From Xenopus tropicalis (taxonomy: Eukaryota; Chordata; Amphibia; Anura; Pipidae): a stretch of DNA of 64,000 nucleotides. The DNA is taken from positions 132,886,234 to 132,950,233 of the forward strand of contig NC_030682.2 in NCBI RefSeq assembly GCF_000004195.4, given 5' to 3'. Of the stretch, positions 34,900-45,840 are shown piece after piece (positions within the stretch are counted from its first letter, which is position 1; every line of letters starts with the position of its first letter). The notes beneath the pieces are model-generated. The model ran no database searches and was not told the origin of the DNA. It worked only from the letters and a program-made list of their open reading frames with translations. The position numbers and the translations under genes are program-made.

Positions 34900-35184
34900 T
34901 TCCTTTGTAATTACCCTCAGTTTGAGGGGGTGGGGTTTGATTAGTTGACCTTAACAGACTGTTGAAATAGAACCACTGGCACTCCAGTGGAGCTTGCTCT
35001 GGTGGTAGGTGCTCTGTAAGTGATTGCTCTTGAAGTGGGGGCTCTATAAGTGGAGATATAATCACAGGAGTTACAAACTAAGGGAGTTAAAACAAGGTAA
35101 AAAAAAAAAAAAAAAAAAATTTTTTTGTTTATTTAATAGCCTTTTTTCACCAATTTTTGTTTAACTGTTTCTGTAACTGGGAGA

Positions 35185-36171
35185 ATGAGTGGCAGCAACA
35201 TTGAAGGTATGACACAGTGCACAGCCTGCCGCATGTATGCAGTTGTGGAACAACAGTTCCAAAGTGCATACCTCTGTTGTGGATGTGAGCGAGTTGCCAC
35301 TTTAGAGGCTCGCGTTAGAGCACTAGAGGAACAAGTTGCAACACTGCGTTCTATTGACAATCTTGAAAGAAGTCTCTTGCTAACTGAACAAGAACTAGCG
35401 GGGTCAGATAGTATGGGGGGAGGGGAGCAAGGAAAGGATGATAGGGCAGTAAGCTGGGTGACAGTTAGAAAATCGAGTGTGGGGAAAAGAAAAAGGGAGG
35501 CTGCTCCAGGGTTTGCGCATCCCAACAGATTTGCCAGATTGTGTGAAGAAGATGGGAGTGTGAACTCTGGACTGGCGGTTCTAGATGAGGCTGATCTCTC
35601 TAACAGCCGGGAGACCAGTTTCTCTAGTAGTGGTGGGGAGGAGAGCAGAGCTAGGCCTAAACAGATGGTGGTTATAGGGGATTCAATCATTAGGAAAGTG
35701 GACAGGGTAATCTGTCGAGCGGATCGCTTCAACCGGACAGTTTGCTGTCTTCCTGGTGCCAGGGTTCGGCATGTGGTTGATCGGGTCGACACATTATTGG
35801 GAGGGGCTGGGCATGACCCGGCTGTCTTGGTACATATCGGTACTAACGACAAAATGAACGGTAGGTGGGGGACCTTAAAGAGTGAGTTCAGGGATCTAGG
35901 CTCTAAAATTAAGCAAAGGTCCTCCAATGTAATTTTTTCGGAAATTTTGCCGGTGCCGCGTGCTAGTTTAGGGAGACAGCGGGAGCTTAGGGAGCTAAAT
36001 GCGTGGCTAAAGTCTTGGTGTAGGAAGGAAGGGTTTGGGTTCCTAGAGCACTGGGCTGACTTTTCTTTGGGGTACAATCTATACAGCCCTGACGGATTGC
36101 ACCTCAATGGAAGGGGGTCTACTGTGCTAGGGGAGAGAATGGTTAAGAGGCTGGAGGAGTGTTTAAACTAG
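35185..36171 (+). CDS. CR1 ORF1: zinc-knuckle-like, coiled coil, SGNH esterase
   Basis: 328 codons starting at ATG 35185, intact. Residues 12-34 hold a Cys cluster (CTAC...CCGC) that could bind zinc. Residues 35-70 are a heptad-like coiled coil (RVATLEARVRALEEQVATL). From about residue 155 there is an SGNH-hydrolase fold: GDS at 165-167 (nucleophile Ser), GTND at 219-222 (oxyanion Asn) and DGLHLN from 303 (catalytic Asp/His). ORF1 proteins of CR1 elements bind the element RNA; the esterase role in retrotransposition is not settled. The reading frame on the opposite strand (35133-36107) is a shadow. All catalytic residues are present. Confidence 0.9.
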   Translation: MSGSNIEGMTQCTACRMYAVVEQQFQSAYLCCGCERVATLEARVRALEEQVATLRSIDNLERSLLLTEQELAGSDSMGGGEQGKDDRAVSWVTVRKSSVGKRKREAAPGFAHPNRFARLCEEDGSVNSGLAVLDEADLSNSRETSFSSSGGEESRARPKQMVVIGDSIIRKVDRVICRADRFNRTVCCLPGARVRHVVDRVDTLLGGAGHDPAVLVHIGTNDKMNGRWGTLKSEFRDLGSKIKQRSSNVIFSEILPVPRASLGRQRELRELNAWLKSWCRKEGFGFLEHWADFSLGYNLYSPDGLHLNGRGSTVLGERMVKRLEECLN

Positions 36172-37394
36172 ACAAGGGGGGGGTTGGTAAGCTAGATTCT
36201 TATGGGAGAGCTAGTGTAGATGGGGCAGTGGGACCAGTAAAGGGTTGTGGGGGAGGAGTGAGGGGGGCATATAGTTTATCAGATAAGGAGCTTCCATTGT
36301 TACAAGGGAAACAGACTAATTTTCACCTTAGCTCTAACTGTCCTTTAGCTAATGTAAGCTGTAGAGGAAGAAGTAGTAATCTCCGCTGCATGCTGGCTAA
36401 TGCGCGTAGCTTGTCGGGAAAAATAGGGGAGCTGCAGGCTATTGCATGTATTGAAAATTATGACTTAATTGGTATCACTGAGACCTGGTGGGATGAAAAA
36501 TGCGACTGGGCAGTGAATTTAAATGGGTATACGCTTTTTAGGAGGGACAGAGGGATTAAAAAGGGTGGAGGGGTTTGTCTTTATGTAAAGTCAGATTTAA
36601 AGCCATGTAATAAAGACATTACCAATGAAAACGTTGAATCTCTTTGGGTAGAAATTTCAGTAGGGCTGAAGGTCACAAAGAAAATGATCATTGGTGTATG
36701 CTATAAACCACCCCGTATAGATGAGGGGGATGAGGCCCAGCTACTTTTGCAAATGGAGGAGGCTTCAAAATTGGGTCAAGTTGTTATTATGGGGGACTTT
36801 AATTATCCGGACATTGACTGGAGTAATGGGGTGGCTAAGTCAGAAAAAGCTAGTAGGTTTGTAAATATGCTAAATGACAACTTTTTATTTCAGGTGGTTC
36901 AAGAACCTACTCGGAATGAGTCTATTTTGGACCTGGTAATATCTAATAATGCTGAACTTATCTCTAACATTTGTGTGGGTGAGCATTTGGGGAACAGTGA
37001 TCACAACATGGTCTCCTTTGAGATAATGCTACAGAGACAGCTCTATAAGGGAGTAACTAAAACACTCAATTTTAGACGTGCAGACTTTGCCAGTTTAAGG
37101 GCATCTCTGCAATGTGTCAACTGGGAAAGGCTTTTCATGGGGTTAGACACAGAAGGAAAATGGAACATCTTTAAAACATTGCTTTGCAGGTATACACAAC
37201 AGTATATTCCCCTTGTAAGCAAGGAGAGGCATCGCAAAGCAAAACCCTTATGGCTGAATAAAAGAGTTAAGGTCGAGGTTGGTAATAAAAAACGTGCTTT
37301 TAAAGCATTCAAGTTAGCTGGGACAGCGGAAACTTTCATCAGGTACAAGGAAGCAAATAAAGCAGCAAAAAAGCTATCAAGCAAGCTAAAATAG
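36159..37394 (+). pseudogene. CR1 ORF2 N-terminal part: apurinic-type endonuclease
   Basis: The frame overlaps the end of ORF1 by 13 nt. It opens at 36159 with a GTG codon; the first ATG is at 36390 (MLANARS), just before the nuclease fold. Conserved endonuclease motifs: ITETWW (Glu about 108), GGGVCLYVK, MGDFNYPDIDW (Asp 213, Asn 215) and NSDHNMVSFE (Asp 281, His 282). It would nick target DNA to prime reverse transcription. The frame stops at 37392-37394, because the A-tract at 37367-37372 seems one base short. The amino acids that follow in the other frame (AIKQAKID) continue the expected linker into the RT frame at 37397. The endonuclease itself looks intact. Confidence 0.85.
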
Positions 37395-37396
37395 AT

Positions 37397-39184
37397 ATGG
37401 AAAGGGATATTGCAGCTAGGAGTAAAAAGAATCCAAAATTATTTTTTAATTATGTGAATAGTAAAAAAATGAAGCAAGAAGGGGTGGGAACTTTATTATC
37501 ACGGGGAGGTACGTTGGTTGATGAGAACGGGGAAAAAGCTGAAATTTTGAACTCTTATTTTTCATCTGTCTATACATCTGAGGAGCCAGATAATGAAGGC
37601 TTCCCTTTTAATATACCCAGTGCTAGTAATTTGGCTACTGGCGCATGGGTCACTCAGGAGGAAATTCAAAAGAGACTTGAACATGTAAAGGTAAACAAAG
37701 GTCCAGGACCGGATGGGATTCATCCCAGGGTATTAAATGAGCTGAGCGCTGTGATTGCCAAGCCTCTTCACATAATTTTTCAGGATTCGTTGAGGTCTGG
37801 CATGGTGCCGAGAGACTGGCGGATTGCTAATGTGGTGCCGTTATTTAAAAAGGGATCTCGTTCTCAGCCTGAAAACTATAGGCCTGTTAGTCTGACATCA
37901 GTAGTAGGAAAGCTTCTGGAAGGGGTAATAAGGGATAGGATAGTTGAATACATTGCAGTTCACAATACTATTAGTTTGTGCCAGCATGGTTTTATGCGTA
38001 ACAGATCTTGCCAGACTAATTTAGTTGCCTTTTATGAGGAGGTGAGCAGGAACCTTGATGCTGGAATGGCAGTTGATGTCATCTACTTAGATTTTGCTAA
38101 AGCGTTTGATACAGTACCGCACAGAAGGTTAATGATCAAATTGAGGAATATTGGCCTAGAACATAATATTTGTAATTGGATAGAAAACTGGCTGAAGGAT
38201 AGAGTACAAAGAGTGGTGGTAAATGGAACATTTTCTAATTGGGCCAGTGTGGTTAGTGGAGTACCGCAGGGGTCAGTCCTTGGGCCTTTGCTTTTTAACT
38301 TGTTTATTAATGACCTGGAGGTGGGCATAGAGAGTACTGTTTCTATTTTTGCTGATGACACTAAATTGTGCAAAACTATAAGTTCCATGCAGGATGCTGC
38401 CGCTTTGCAGAGCGATTTGACAAAATTGGAAAACTGGGCAGCAAACTGGAAAATGAGGTTCAATGTTGACAAGTGCAAAGTTATGCACTTTGGTAGGAAT
38501 AATATAAACGCAAACTATCTACTGAATGGTAGTGTGTTGGGGGCATCCTTAATGGAGAAGGATCTAGGGGTTTTTGTAGATCACAAGTTGTCTAATTCCA
38601 GGCAGTGTCATTCTGTGGCTACTACAGCAAATAAAGTGCTGTCTTGTATAAAAAAGGGCATTGACTCAAGGGATGAGAACATATTTTTGCCGCTTTATAG
38701 GTCCCTGGTAAGGCCTCACCTTGAGTATGCAGTGCAGTTTTGGGCTCCAGTCCTTAAGAAGGATATTAATGAGCTGGAGAGAGTGCAGAGACGTGCAACT
38801 AAACTGGTAAAGGGGATGGAAGATTTAAGCTATGAGGTTAGACTGTCGAGGTTGGGGTTGTTTTCTCTGGAAAAGAGGCGCTTGCGAGGGGACATGATTA
38901 CTCTGTACAAGTACATTAGAGGGGATTATAGGCAGTTGGGGGATGTTCTTTTTTCCCATAAAAACAATCAGCGCACCAGAGGTCACCCCTATAGATTAGA
39001 GGAACAGAGCTTCCATTTGAAGCAGCGTAGGTGGTTTTTCACGGTGAGGGCAGTGAGGCTGTGGAATGCCCTTCCTAGTGATGTGGTAATGGCAGACTCT
39101 GTTAATGCCTTTAAGAGGGGCCTGGATGAGTTTTTGAACAAGCAGAATATCCAAGGCTATTGTGATACTAATATCTACAGTTAG
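37397..39184 (+). pseudogene. CR1 ORF2 C-terminal part: reverse transcriptase
   Basis: 595 codons open from an ATG (37397) that is internal to the ancestral ORF2. RT blocks: NKGPGPDGIHPRVLNEL, NYRPVSLTSVVGKLLEG, YLDFAKAFDTVPH, SGVPQGSVLGPLLFNLFIND, and FADD about residue 318, with the C-terminal RRATKLVKGME and WNALPSDVV regions. The domain is complete, with no stops. It is separated from the endonuclease only by the frame change near 37370, so the protein would not be made as one chain from this copy. If that change is a sequencing or assembly error, this would be an intact element. Confidence 0.9.
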
Positions 39185-39323
39185 TATTACTGGTTGTATA
39201 TATATAGTTTATGTATGTGAGTGTATAGATTGGTTAGTATAGGTTGTGTGCTGGGTTTACTCGGATGGGTTGAACTTGATGGACAATGGTCTTTTTTCAA
39301 CCCTATGTAACTATGTAACTATG
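39185..39323 (+). mobile_element. CR1 3' UTR and 8-bp tail repeat
   Basis: It holds GGGTTGAACTTGATGGACAA and GGTCTTTTTTCAACCC, then (CTATGTAA) x 3. This matches the end of the truncated copy at 27990-28073 in layout (TTGATGGAC, CTTTTTTCAACCC, 8-bp repeats), which is the 3' signal a CR1 reverse transcriptase recognises. Confidence 0.85.
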
Positions 39324-39343
39324 TAACTATATATATGTATACG

Positions 39344-39410
39344 ATTGTACAGTGCTGCATACCCTTGTGGTGCTTTATAAATAAAGTTATATATACATGC
39401 ATACATATAT
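39344..39410 (+). mobile_element. SINE/L2-type 3' end fragment
   Basis: TTGTACAGTGCTGCATACCC, then GTGCTTTATAAATAAAGTTA, as in 20500-20560. It lies immediately after the CR1 tail. Confidence 0.6.
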
Positions 39411-39836
39411 ATATAGTCTACATCCAGGAATACGTGCTGCTCTGCTGTGCTAACACTAGAGGTCAGTATAGTAGTTCCCTGTGCTATGAATGTATATCAC
39501 TAAAATGAATGTATTCATGACAATATCAGCAGTATAAGCACTCACATTATTACTCCTAGAGGACAGGCAGCCAGATAAGTCAGAGAAGCATTTAGTAGTG
39601 ATGGCACTAACCTTAGCACTCCCTTGTGCTCCAGGAGGCAAAAGTAGAAGAGACTAATAAGGGGTATAGTTATCATGCTGTGTAAAAAGTGGAGTAAAAT
39701 ATTTGATTAAAAACAGTGATGTTGCTTATAGCAGCCAATCAGATGCTTTGCTTTGGTTTTGGTTTTGAACTGATGCTTTTTACACAGCATGATAAATGTA
39801 CAATGAGCCACTAACTGGGCAATTACAATTACAGGT
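39411..39836. other. Unassigned sequence
   Basis: Nothing recognised. Confidence 0.35.
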
Positions 39837-40290
39837 AACAGGTATGGCCCCAAATTAGGAGAAGGCCATCTCCCATAGACTCCATTTAATAAAATAATTC
39901 AAAATTTAAAAACATATTTCATTTTTCACTATAAAACAGTACCCTGGTCCCTCCTTATTAGAGGCAAAACAGTCCTATTTTGTTTATTTAATGATAAAAT
40001 AATTTCAGTATGCTAAAGGGCCTATTTATTATGCTTTGTAAAATGAAATTCACTGAAAAACAAATCTGTAAAAGAAATGGAGTAGTTTGTCATCCGAAGA
40101 CCAGATTTTACGCCTTTATTTTACGTAAGTTCCAGTGGAAGAAAAAAGGGGTAAAACAATTACACTGATTTTACACCATTTTTTACACAGTGAAGCCTGG
40201 CAATGTGTGGAAAGTATGGAAATCCAACTTATGGCACAATCCCTTATCCCAAAAACCCCAGGTTGCAAGCATTCTGGATAACAGGTCCCC
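39837..40290 (-). mobile_element. Degraded member of the 113-bp-repeat TIR family (no expansion)
   Basis: It contains GGCCATCTCCCATAGACTCC, ATAAAACAGTACC, CAAAACAGTCCTATT and, after foreign text at about 40012-40200, CCCCAGGTTGCAAGCATTCT. It has a single diverged unit only. Confidence 0.55.
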
Positions 40291-40384
40291 CGTACATGTA
40301 CTGTGTACATAGCAACCTTATGCATTCCATGATAATAAACATCTCTTTGCACCTAAGCTTTACATCTTTGCCAGTCATTAGTAG

Positions 40385-40575
40385 TGATGAGTGAATCTGT
40401 CCCATTTCGCTTTACCAAAAAATGTGTAAAATGGTGAAAATACGCAAAATGCACTGAAGTCAATTGGGTTCTTTTGTGGCGACTTTTTGAAATTCTGTGA
40501 CAACGGTTTCAGTTATACATTGGAGTCTATGCTTTTTTTTTTTTGGCAAAATCCTTACTTGGTAAAGAACTTTGC
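40385..40575 (+). mobile_element. Dispersed repeat (GTGATGAGTGAATCTGTCCC)
   Basis: The text resembles a common frog DNA element beginning GTGATGAGYGAATCTGTCCC with an ACTGAAGTCAATTGGG block. The right end is unclear. Confidence 0.45.
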
Positions 40576-41329
40576 ACATCAATAGTTGTAAGAAACTAGT
40601 TACTATGTGACATATACTGTTATTTGTGGTACATTAGAATTCTTTAGCAGCTCTGTTGCTCGGACAGGGAGCGGTATATCCCACCCCAAGAGGACACTTG
40701 TTCTTGTTAGCAATGACTGATTACAAATGACTAGAAGCCACAGAAAAGCACAGTTACATAACTAATACGTTTTAATGCAAAAATCACAACAATTGAATAA
40801 AGGGAAGAGAAATCCAATAACACCAGTGGCAGGATGCTAAATGTATTCCAGTTCCTTGTGTCAACTGTTTCAGCCGAAACCCATGAGATTTCTGCCTGAC
40901 GTGTGCCGGTGCCTATGAGGGCAGAAGAATCTGTTCCCTGCAAGGAAAAGCCAAGGACAAATGTTCATCGCTGTCTGTTTTGTAAACACAGGAGCATTAA
41001 AGTACATGGAGAAAGGGTTATGCCTCCTGAATAAAACTGCCAGATAAACTGACCCCAGTTATTGATTGCCTCACCTTTTCCAGGAAATGAGGAGCTATGG
41101 GGGCACTCAAAAATATTGTGTGTGCGTAGGGGGCCAGCTTTATTCTGCTACCATATTAGAGAAGACGTGGCCTGTGTGACGCAGTTTACTTGGTGTGCGG
41201 CCTGCGCTCATGGATAAATGTCACATAAATAGCCAAAATATCATATATAATATTGATACAGGATCTGTCATTTAGTATCCAGTATTCTCAGTGTTGGTTT
41301 TTTTCTATCTTGGGGGATAAAAGGCAGTC
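40576..41329. other. Unassigned sequence; weak exon-like stretch
   Basis: On the minus strand a pyrimidine-rich CTTTTCCTTGCAG ends at 40943 and is followed by 70 open codons to a stop at 40731. There is no supporting donor, domain or poly(A) site, so I do not annotate a gene. Confidence 0.3.
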
Positions 41330-41494
41330 GGGCAGGGGAGTAGAATCAAAGGAGTGGAGCCTGGGGCAGGGGAGTGGGTTCGGAGGAGAGTGGGCAGCTT
41401 GGGCAGGGGAGCAGGCATGGGTTGACAGGGCTAACGAGGGACGGGTACCACTGGGTTTTTTCCCCAGAGCCCCAGCCAGTCCAGTCCAACCCTG
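41330..41494 (-). mobile_element. hAT-like fragment (CAGGGTTGGACTGG end)
   Basis: Its right edge CCAGTCCAGTCCAACCCTG is the complement of the 7681 element's start. The interior is a G-rich, irregular GGGCAGGGGAG repeat. Confidence 0.5.
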
Positions 41495-42942
41495 ATAGTG
41501 GAAAAGTACTGCTAATACTGAGAAAATGTCTTATTTCCATTGGATGAAGCTTACATTAAATATTTCTTTACATGACAGTTCCCCTTTAAATAGTAAAATG
41601 CGCGTTTGTAAGAATCCCTTTGCCTTTCTATATATAGCTGCAATTGACAATGCTATAGCTTGCCTGGGGCTATCAAACACAGTATAACAGGGACACTCAT
41701 CTGCTACTGTCCAAATAAACATTATGCTCTCTAGGAAGTTGTATAGTGTAAGCAGACTTTATTTAAATAAAGGGGCAACCTCTATAGATTGTTTATTATG
41801 AGACTTTGCCCACATAAGGCACCATGACAGCCAATAGGGGCCAAGGGACCTGCTATTAATGGGATTCTATATTTACCAGTAAATCAGCAAATGTTTTACT
41901 TCTACTGGACCCCAGAAGGCCATAAAGGTATCAGTTGTTGCCCCTCTTGAGCTTGGTTTGGTTACCTACCTGCATCTGTATCAGTCTGGTGCCAAAAAGC
42001 AAATATTAACCAGTGGTTCCCTGCACTCCCCTCTCCCCAAAAACAGCAAGGACACCCTCCAGTATCAATGCCCTGCTCCCCTGTTACTGGTGCTGGAAAA
42101 GGAGGCTGGTGGCCTTCATTGCTAACTGCTTTGTCTCAAACCAAATTTTTAAACAACAAGAAGGTATAAATATGATTTTAGGGAGGAAATAAAACCCTGA
42201 GTGGAGCTGCTGGTTGGCGCTGTGCTATGAGCAAAGCATGAGAAAAGCCTGTGCAATCCGGGGGGATTAGGAGCACAGAAGTGGGAAACAGGTGGGATTT
42301 GGCCAAGTGAGCGCTCTCGAATAAATAGTGATGTCAGTATGTATATTTAACTGTATGATGAGAGGAATTCTACACAAGCAGCTGCTCGGCTCCATACATG
42401 TCAGTGCAGAGAGTAAATAGCGATTAGGGATTAGGGCATTTCATGCTTCGGTTTGGCATATTGTCATAATGTTTTCCCTTTGCTGTCATGATATTTTATA
42501 TCACAGTTGGTTAGAGGAAACATCGTCTATATCTAAATATATATATATATATGTGTATCCTTCAGCAGGGCAGAGACTACTGAGTACAAAGAACTTTTCT
42601 TCTATGCATATTGTTTGTTTATATATAAGTGGGTGTCTGTAATTCTTGCCTCCTTAGAAACAGTGGCTTTCGGATTCTTTGGGGTTTAAGGGGCTTTGCA
42701 GTCCAACATTTGGTCACCCCATAACATTTCCTCACTATGAGGATATATTGTTGTATCAAGCACCCTGTAGTCCCAAGAATGTCAAGCACACCCTAAAAAA
42801 TGGCACCGTAGTGGGCACCGTAGACATATGAGGATATTAGAATTCAAATAGAAGTTCTATGACCTGTATAATGGCAAATGTAAATGGTCATGGAACTATT
42901 CAGTGACTTATAGTATCCTTATATTTTACATGGAAAGTATGG
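41495..42942. other. Unassigned sequence
   Basis: A short (TA)n tract is at 42535-42552. Otherwise nothing was recognised on either strand. Confidence 0.35.
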
Positions 42943-43062
42943 AAAATATGGAAAGATCCAATATCTGTAAAACCCCAGATCCCTAGCATTCTAATAACAG
43001 GTCCCTGTTATCAGAATGCTAAGGATCTGGGGTTTTACAGATATTGGATCTTTCCATATTTT
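42943..43062. repeat. 120-bp near-perfect palindrome
   Basis: Two arms of ~59 nt meet at CAGGTCCCTG (centre 43002/43003). The left arm runs AAAATATGGAAAGATCC and on through ACCCCAGATCC; the right arm is its complement with few mismatches. Both arms resemble the terminal region of the adjacent 113-bp-repeat TIR element, so one end of the element appears duplicated head to head. Confidence 0.9.
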
Positions 43063-43935
43063 AGATCTCCATACTATAATTCTATAAAAATCATTTTAAC
43101 TGTAAATAAACCCAATAGGATTGTTTTGCCTCCAATAAGGATTAATTATATCTGATTTGGGATCAAGTACAGGTACTGTTTTATTATTACAGAGAAAAGG
43201 GAATCATTTAACCATTAAATAAACCCAATAGGGCTGTTCTGCCCCCAATAAGGGGTAATTATATCTTAGTTGGGATCAAGTACAGGTACTGTTTTATTAT
43301 TACAGAGAAAAGGGAATCATTTAACCATTAAATAAACCCAATAGGGCTGTTCTGCCCCCAATAAGGGGTAATTATATCTTAGTTGGGATCATGTACAGGT
43401 ACTGTTTTATTATTACAGAGAAAAGGGAATCATTTAACCATTAAATAAACCCAATAGGGCTGTTCTGCCCCCAATAAGGGGTACTTATATCTTAGTTGGG
43501 ATCAAGTACAGGTACTGTTTTATTATTACAGAGAAAAGGGAATCATTTAACCATTAAATAAACCCAATAGGGCTGTTCTGCCCCCAATAAGGGGTAATTA
43601 TATCTTAGTTGGGATCAAGTACAGGTACTGTTTTATTATTACAGAGAAAAGGGAATCATTTAACCATTAAATAAACCCAATAGGGCTGTTCTGCTCCCAA
43701 TAAGGGGTAATTATATCTTAGTTGGGATCAAGTACAGGTACTGTTTTATTATTACAGAGAAAAGGGAATCATTTAACCATTAAATAAACCCAATAGGGCT
43801 GTTCTGCCCCCAATAAGGGGTAATTATATCTGAGTTGGGATCAGGTACAAGGTACTGTTTTATTATTAGATTATAGATGTCCTACCTGTAATTTGGAGCT
43901 TTCTGGATAACAGGATTCCAGATAATGGATTCTAA
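43063..43935 (+). mobile_element. TIR element with 113-bp tandem repeat (7 units)
   Basis: AGGTACTG marks lie at 43171, 43284, 43397, 43510, 43623 and 43736, with a seventh near 43850. The right end (TTCTGGATAACAGGATTCC) is diverged. The left end is the palindrome described separately. Confidence 0.85.
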
Positions 43936-44284
43936 ACGTGTAAATACAAGCTAGAAAAGTGTTCAGAAGATTTTTATGAAGTTTTTCCCCATGGGGCATA
44001 TTTACAGAAATTAGTACATTTACATGGAGTTGAAACACACTATACATTGCCACTTTAACATGGGTGGTGCATTTCATAAAATCAGGAGGTAGTTATAAAG
44101 CTTTTTAGTGAGTTTTCTTATATGTTGGTATAACAGCGAGGCATAAAAAAGTCGAAATCCTCTTAACATCCCTGTCATGAGAAAATGTCACTTCCCTTGT
44201 GGTGACTTCCTTCCTTGTTGTGCTGTTTCAGATCTATATGCTGCAGTCTGGGCTGCCGTGTTCAGGGATTCACTTTTTATTATT
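43936..44284. other. Unassigned sequence
   Basis: Nothing recognised. Confidence 0.35.
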
Positions 44285-45089
44285 ATGTTGGTTTGAAAAA
44301 CCCAAATACTTTTCCACTTCAGCTTCTTCTTCTGCTTCTTCTTATTCTTAGCACCTCCATTTTCTGAACGCTACTCCTATAGCGGAGTAGGTTGCTTGTG
44401 CTTTTCTAAGCGATCCCGCCCCCCGTCTTTTTGTGGCGCTGCTCCGAACCCCCCAATTTTCCCACTGACTTTGACAGGGAAGATATTCAAACTGCTGCCA
44501 CTCTTACAGCTTTGAAGCTACACCCCCCAAACTTGAATAACATAATCATGGGGTCACCCCGAATGAAACAGCAGCATTTGTTGGATGATCCAAAGTGGGA
44601 GGAGCCAACAACAGCCAATCAAATTTCACCCATTGACTTGGAGGCTACACTCCCCAAACTTGAATCACATAGTCATGGGGTCAGCCTGAATGAAAATATG
44701 ATATTTGTTGGATGCCCAAAAGTGGGTGGAGCTACAAACAGCCAATCAGACTTTAGACTTTAAGTAGAGGAAATTCAACCTGCTGCCATTCTCACAGTAA
44801 TAATGCCGGGGTCCCCAAACTTTGCAGAGTTAGTCACTGGGTAACTGCAGTTCCAGGTTAGAAAAAGTGGGTGGCGCCACCAACTGCCAATTAGATGTCA
44901 CTTATTGACTTTCAGTGGGGAAATTTAAATTGCTGCCATTCAGACACTATTAAAACCAGGTTCCCTAAACTTTGCACAGTGGTTTTTACTATATAACTGT
45001 GGTTCAAGGTTAGAAAAACTGGGTGGAGCAAACAGCAACAACAGCAAATCAGATTTCATTTAATGACTTCACGTTTTTCAAACCAACAT
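44285..45089. mobile_element. 805-bp TIR element with four degenerate internal units
   Basis: A perfect 17-bp TIR, ATGTTGGTTTGAAAAAC, is at 44285-44301 and inverted at 45073-45089. Inside, about four diverged units of ~130-155 bp each carry CTGCCA...CACAG, CCCAAACTT, and GTGGGNGGAGCC...CAGCCAATCAGA. The superfamily was not determined. The open frame at 44431-44763 crosses two units and is not convincing as a gene. Confidence 0.75.
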
Positions 45090-45840
45090 GAAGTTTTGAA
45101 TTTCCCTTTCTAGTTTATACATGCATACATACACATACACACTTTAGAAAGTAGTAAAAATGGCACTTGTGGATGTACATGAGCCCTATAAGCTGGTTTT
45201 GATTGTTTTTTATCAAACTAATTTGACAAATCTTACTGCTTTATTGGGAAATTCCCAGTTGGAATTTAGCTGAATTCCAAAATAGAACACTGTCTATAGG
45301 AATAAAGAAGGCCAGCAGATTGTGACATTCCATAGAATGCGGAACTAATCAGCACACTGAGGCAAAGGACAGAACATTCGCTTATAGACTTTCAAAGATG
45401 CCGAGCTTCAATCTGCCATTCATTTACCCCAAAACGTAAATTTAAAAAAATCAAAAGGCTCCTTTACAAGTATAAGTGCAAAGCGCCACAATGCAAAACT
45501 GCAAGTATTTAAGTGCTATTTACAAAGCTGCCCATATATGAGGCCTGGGGTGCGCCCTATCCTGTTGCCCCTATTGAATCACATGCTAATGCTGTTTTAC
45601 TCCCTTTTCTGATTTATTTCCGTCCCATCCCACATAATTATCATATTCTTATTTTTTCTCTGTGAGACTTCTACATATTTCTGGCAGCAGGGGAAACACT
45701 TGAAAAGTTCTATTTTTACATCTTGTTTTCTTATGGCTGGAAGTAGGTTTCTGTACCAGCCGAGTTCTAGCAAGCCATAGCAACCTGCCTGCATTATTTT
45801 TTCTTAAATTATTTTCCCAGTGCTTTGCAGAGTATATAGA
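45090..45840. other. Unassigned sequence
   Basis: Nothing recognised apart from a short CATACATA run at 45118-45140. Confidence 0.35.

Larger units (their letters stand above)
34900..39323 (+). mobile_element. Near full-length CR1-clade LINE
   Basis: Order: a 5' region of about 285 bp with an A21/T7 tract (35101-35127), ORF1 with an esterase domain, overlapping ORF2 with endonuclease then reverse transcriptase, a short 3' UTR, and an 8-bp tail repeat (ATGTAACT) x 3 at 39304-39323. The 5' start is not marked by any sharp boundary and is my estimate. This is the autonomous relative of the fragment at the window start. Confidence 0.85.

Noticed and set aside
35133..36107. 324-codon open frame on the minus strand
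   Set aside because: It is the antisense shadow of CR1 ORF1, with no domain of its own; the plus frame has a full SGNH motif set.
37367..37397. Programmed frameshift between endonuclease and reverse transcriptase
   Set aside because: CR1 ORF2 is normally one frame; a one-base loss in an A run explains it better than a designed signal.
40731..40943. Possible last exon on the minus strand (70 codons after a CTTTTCCTTGCAG acceptor)
   Set aside because: One acceptor-like site only, a hydrophobic tail without a recognisable family, and no clear poly(A) signal; chance is as likely.
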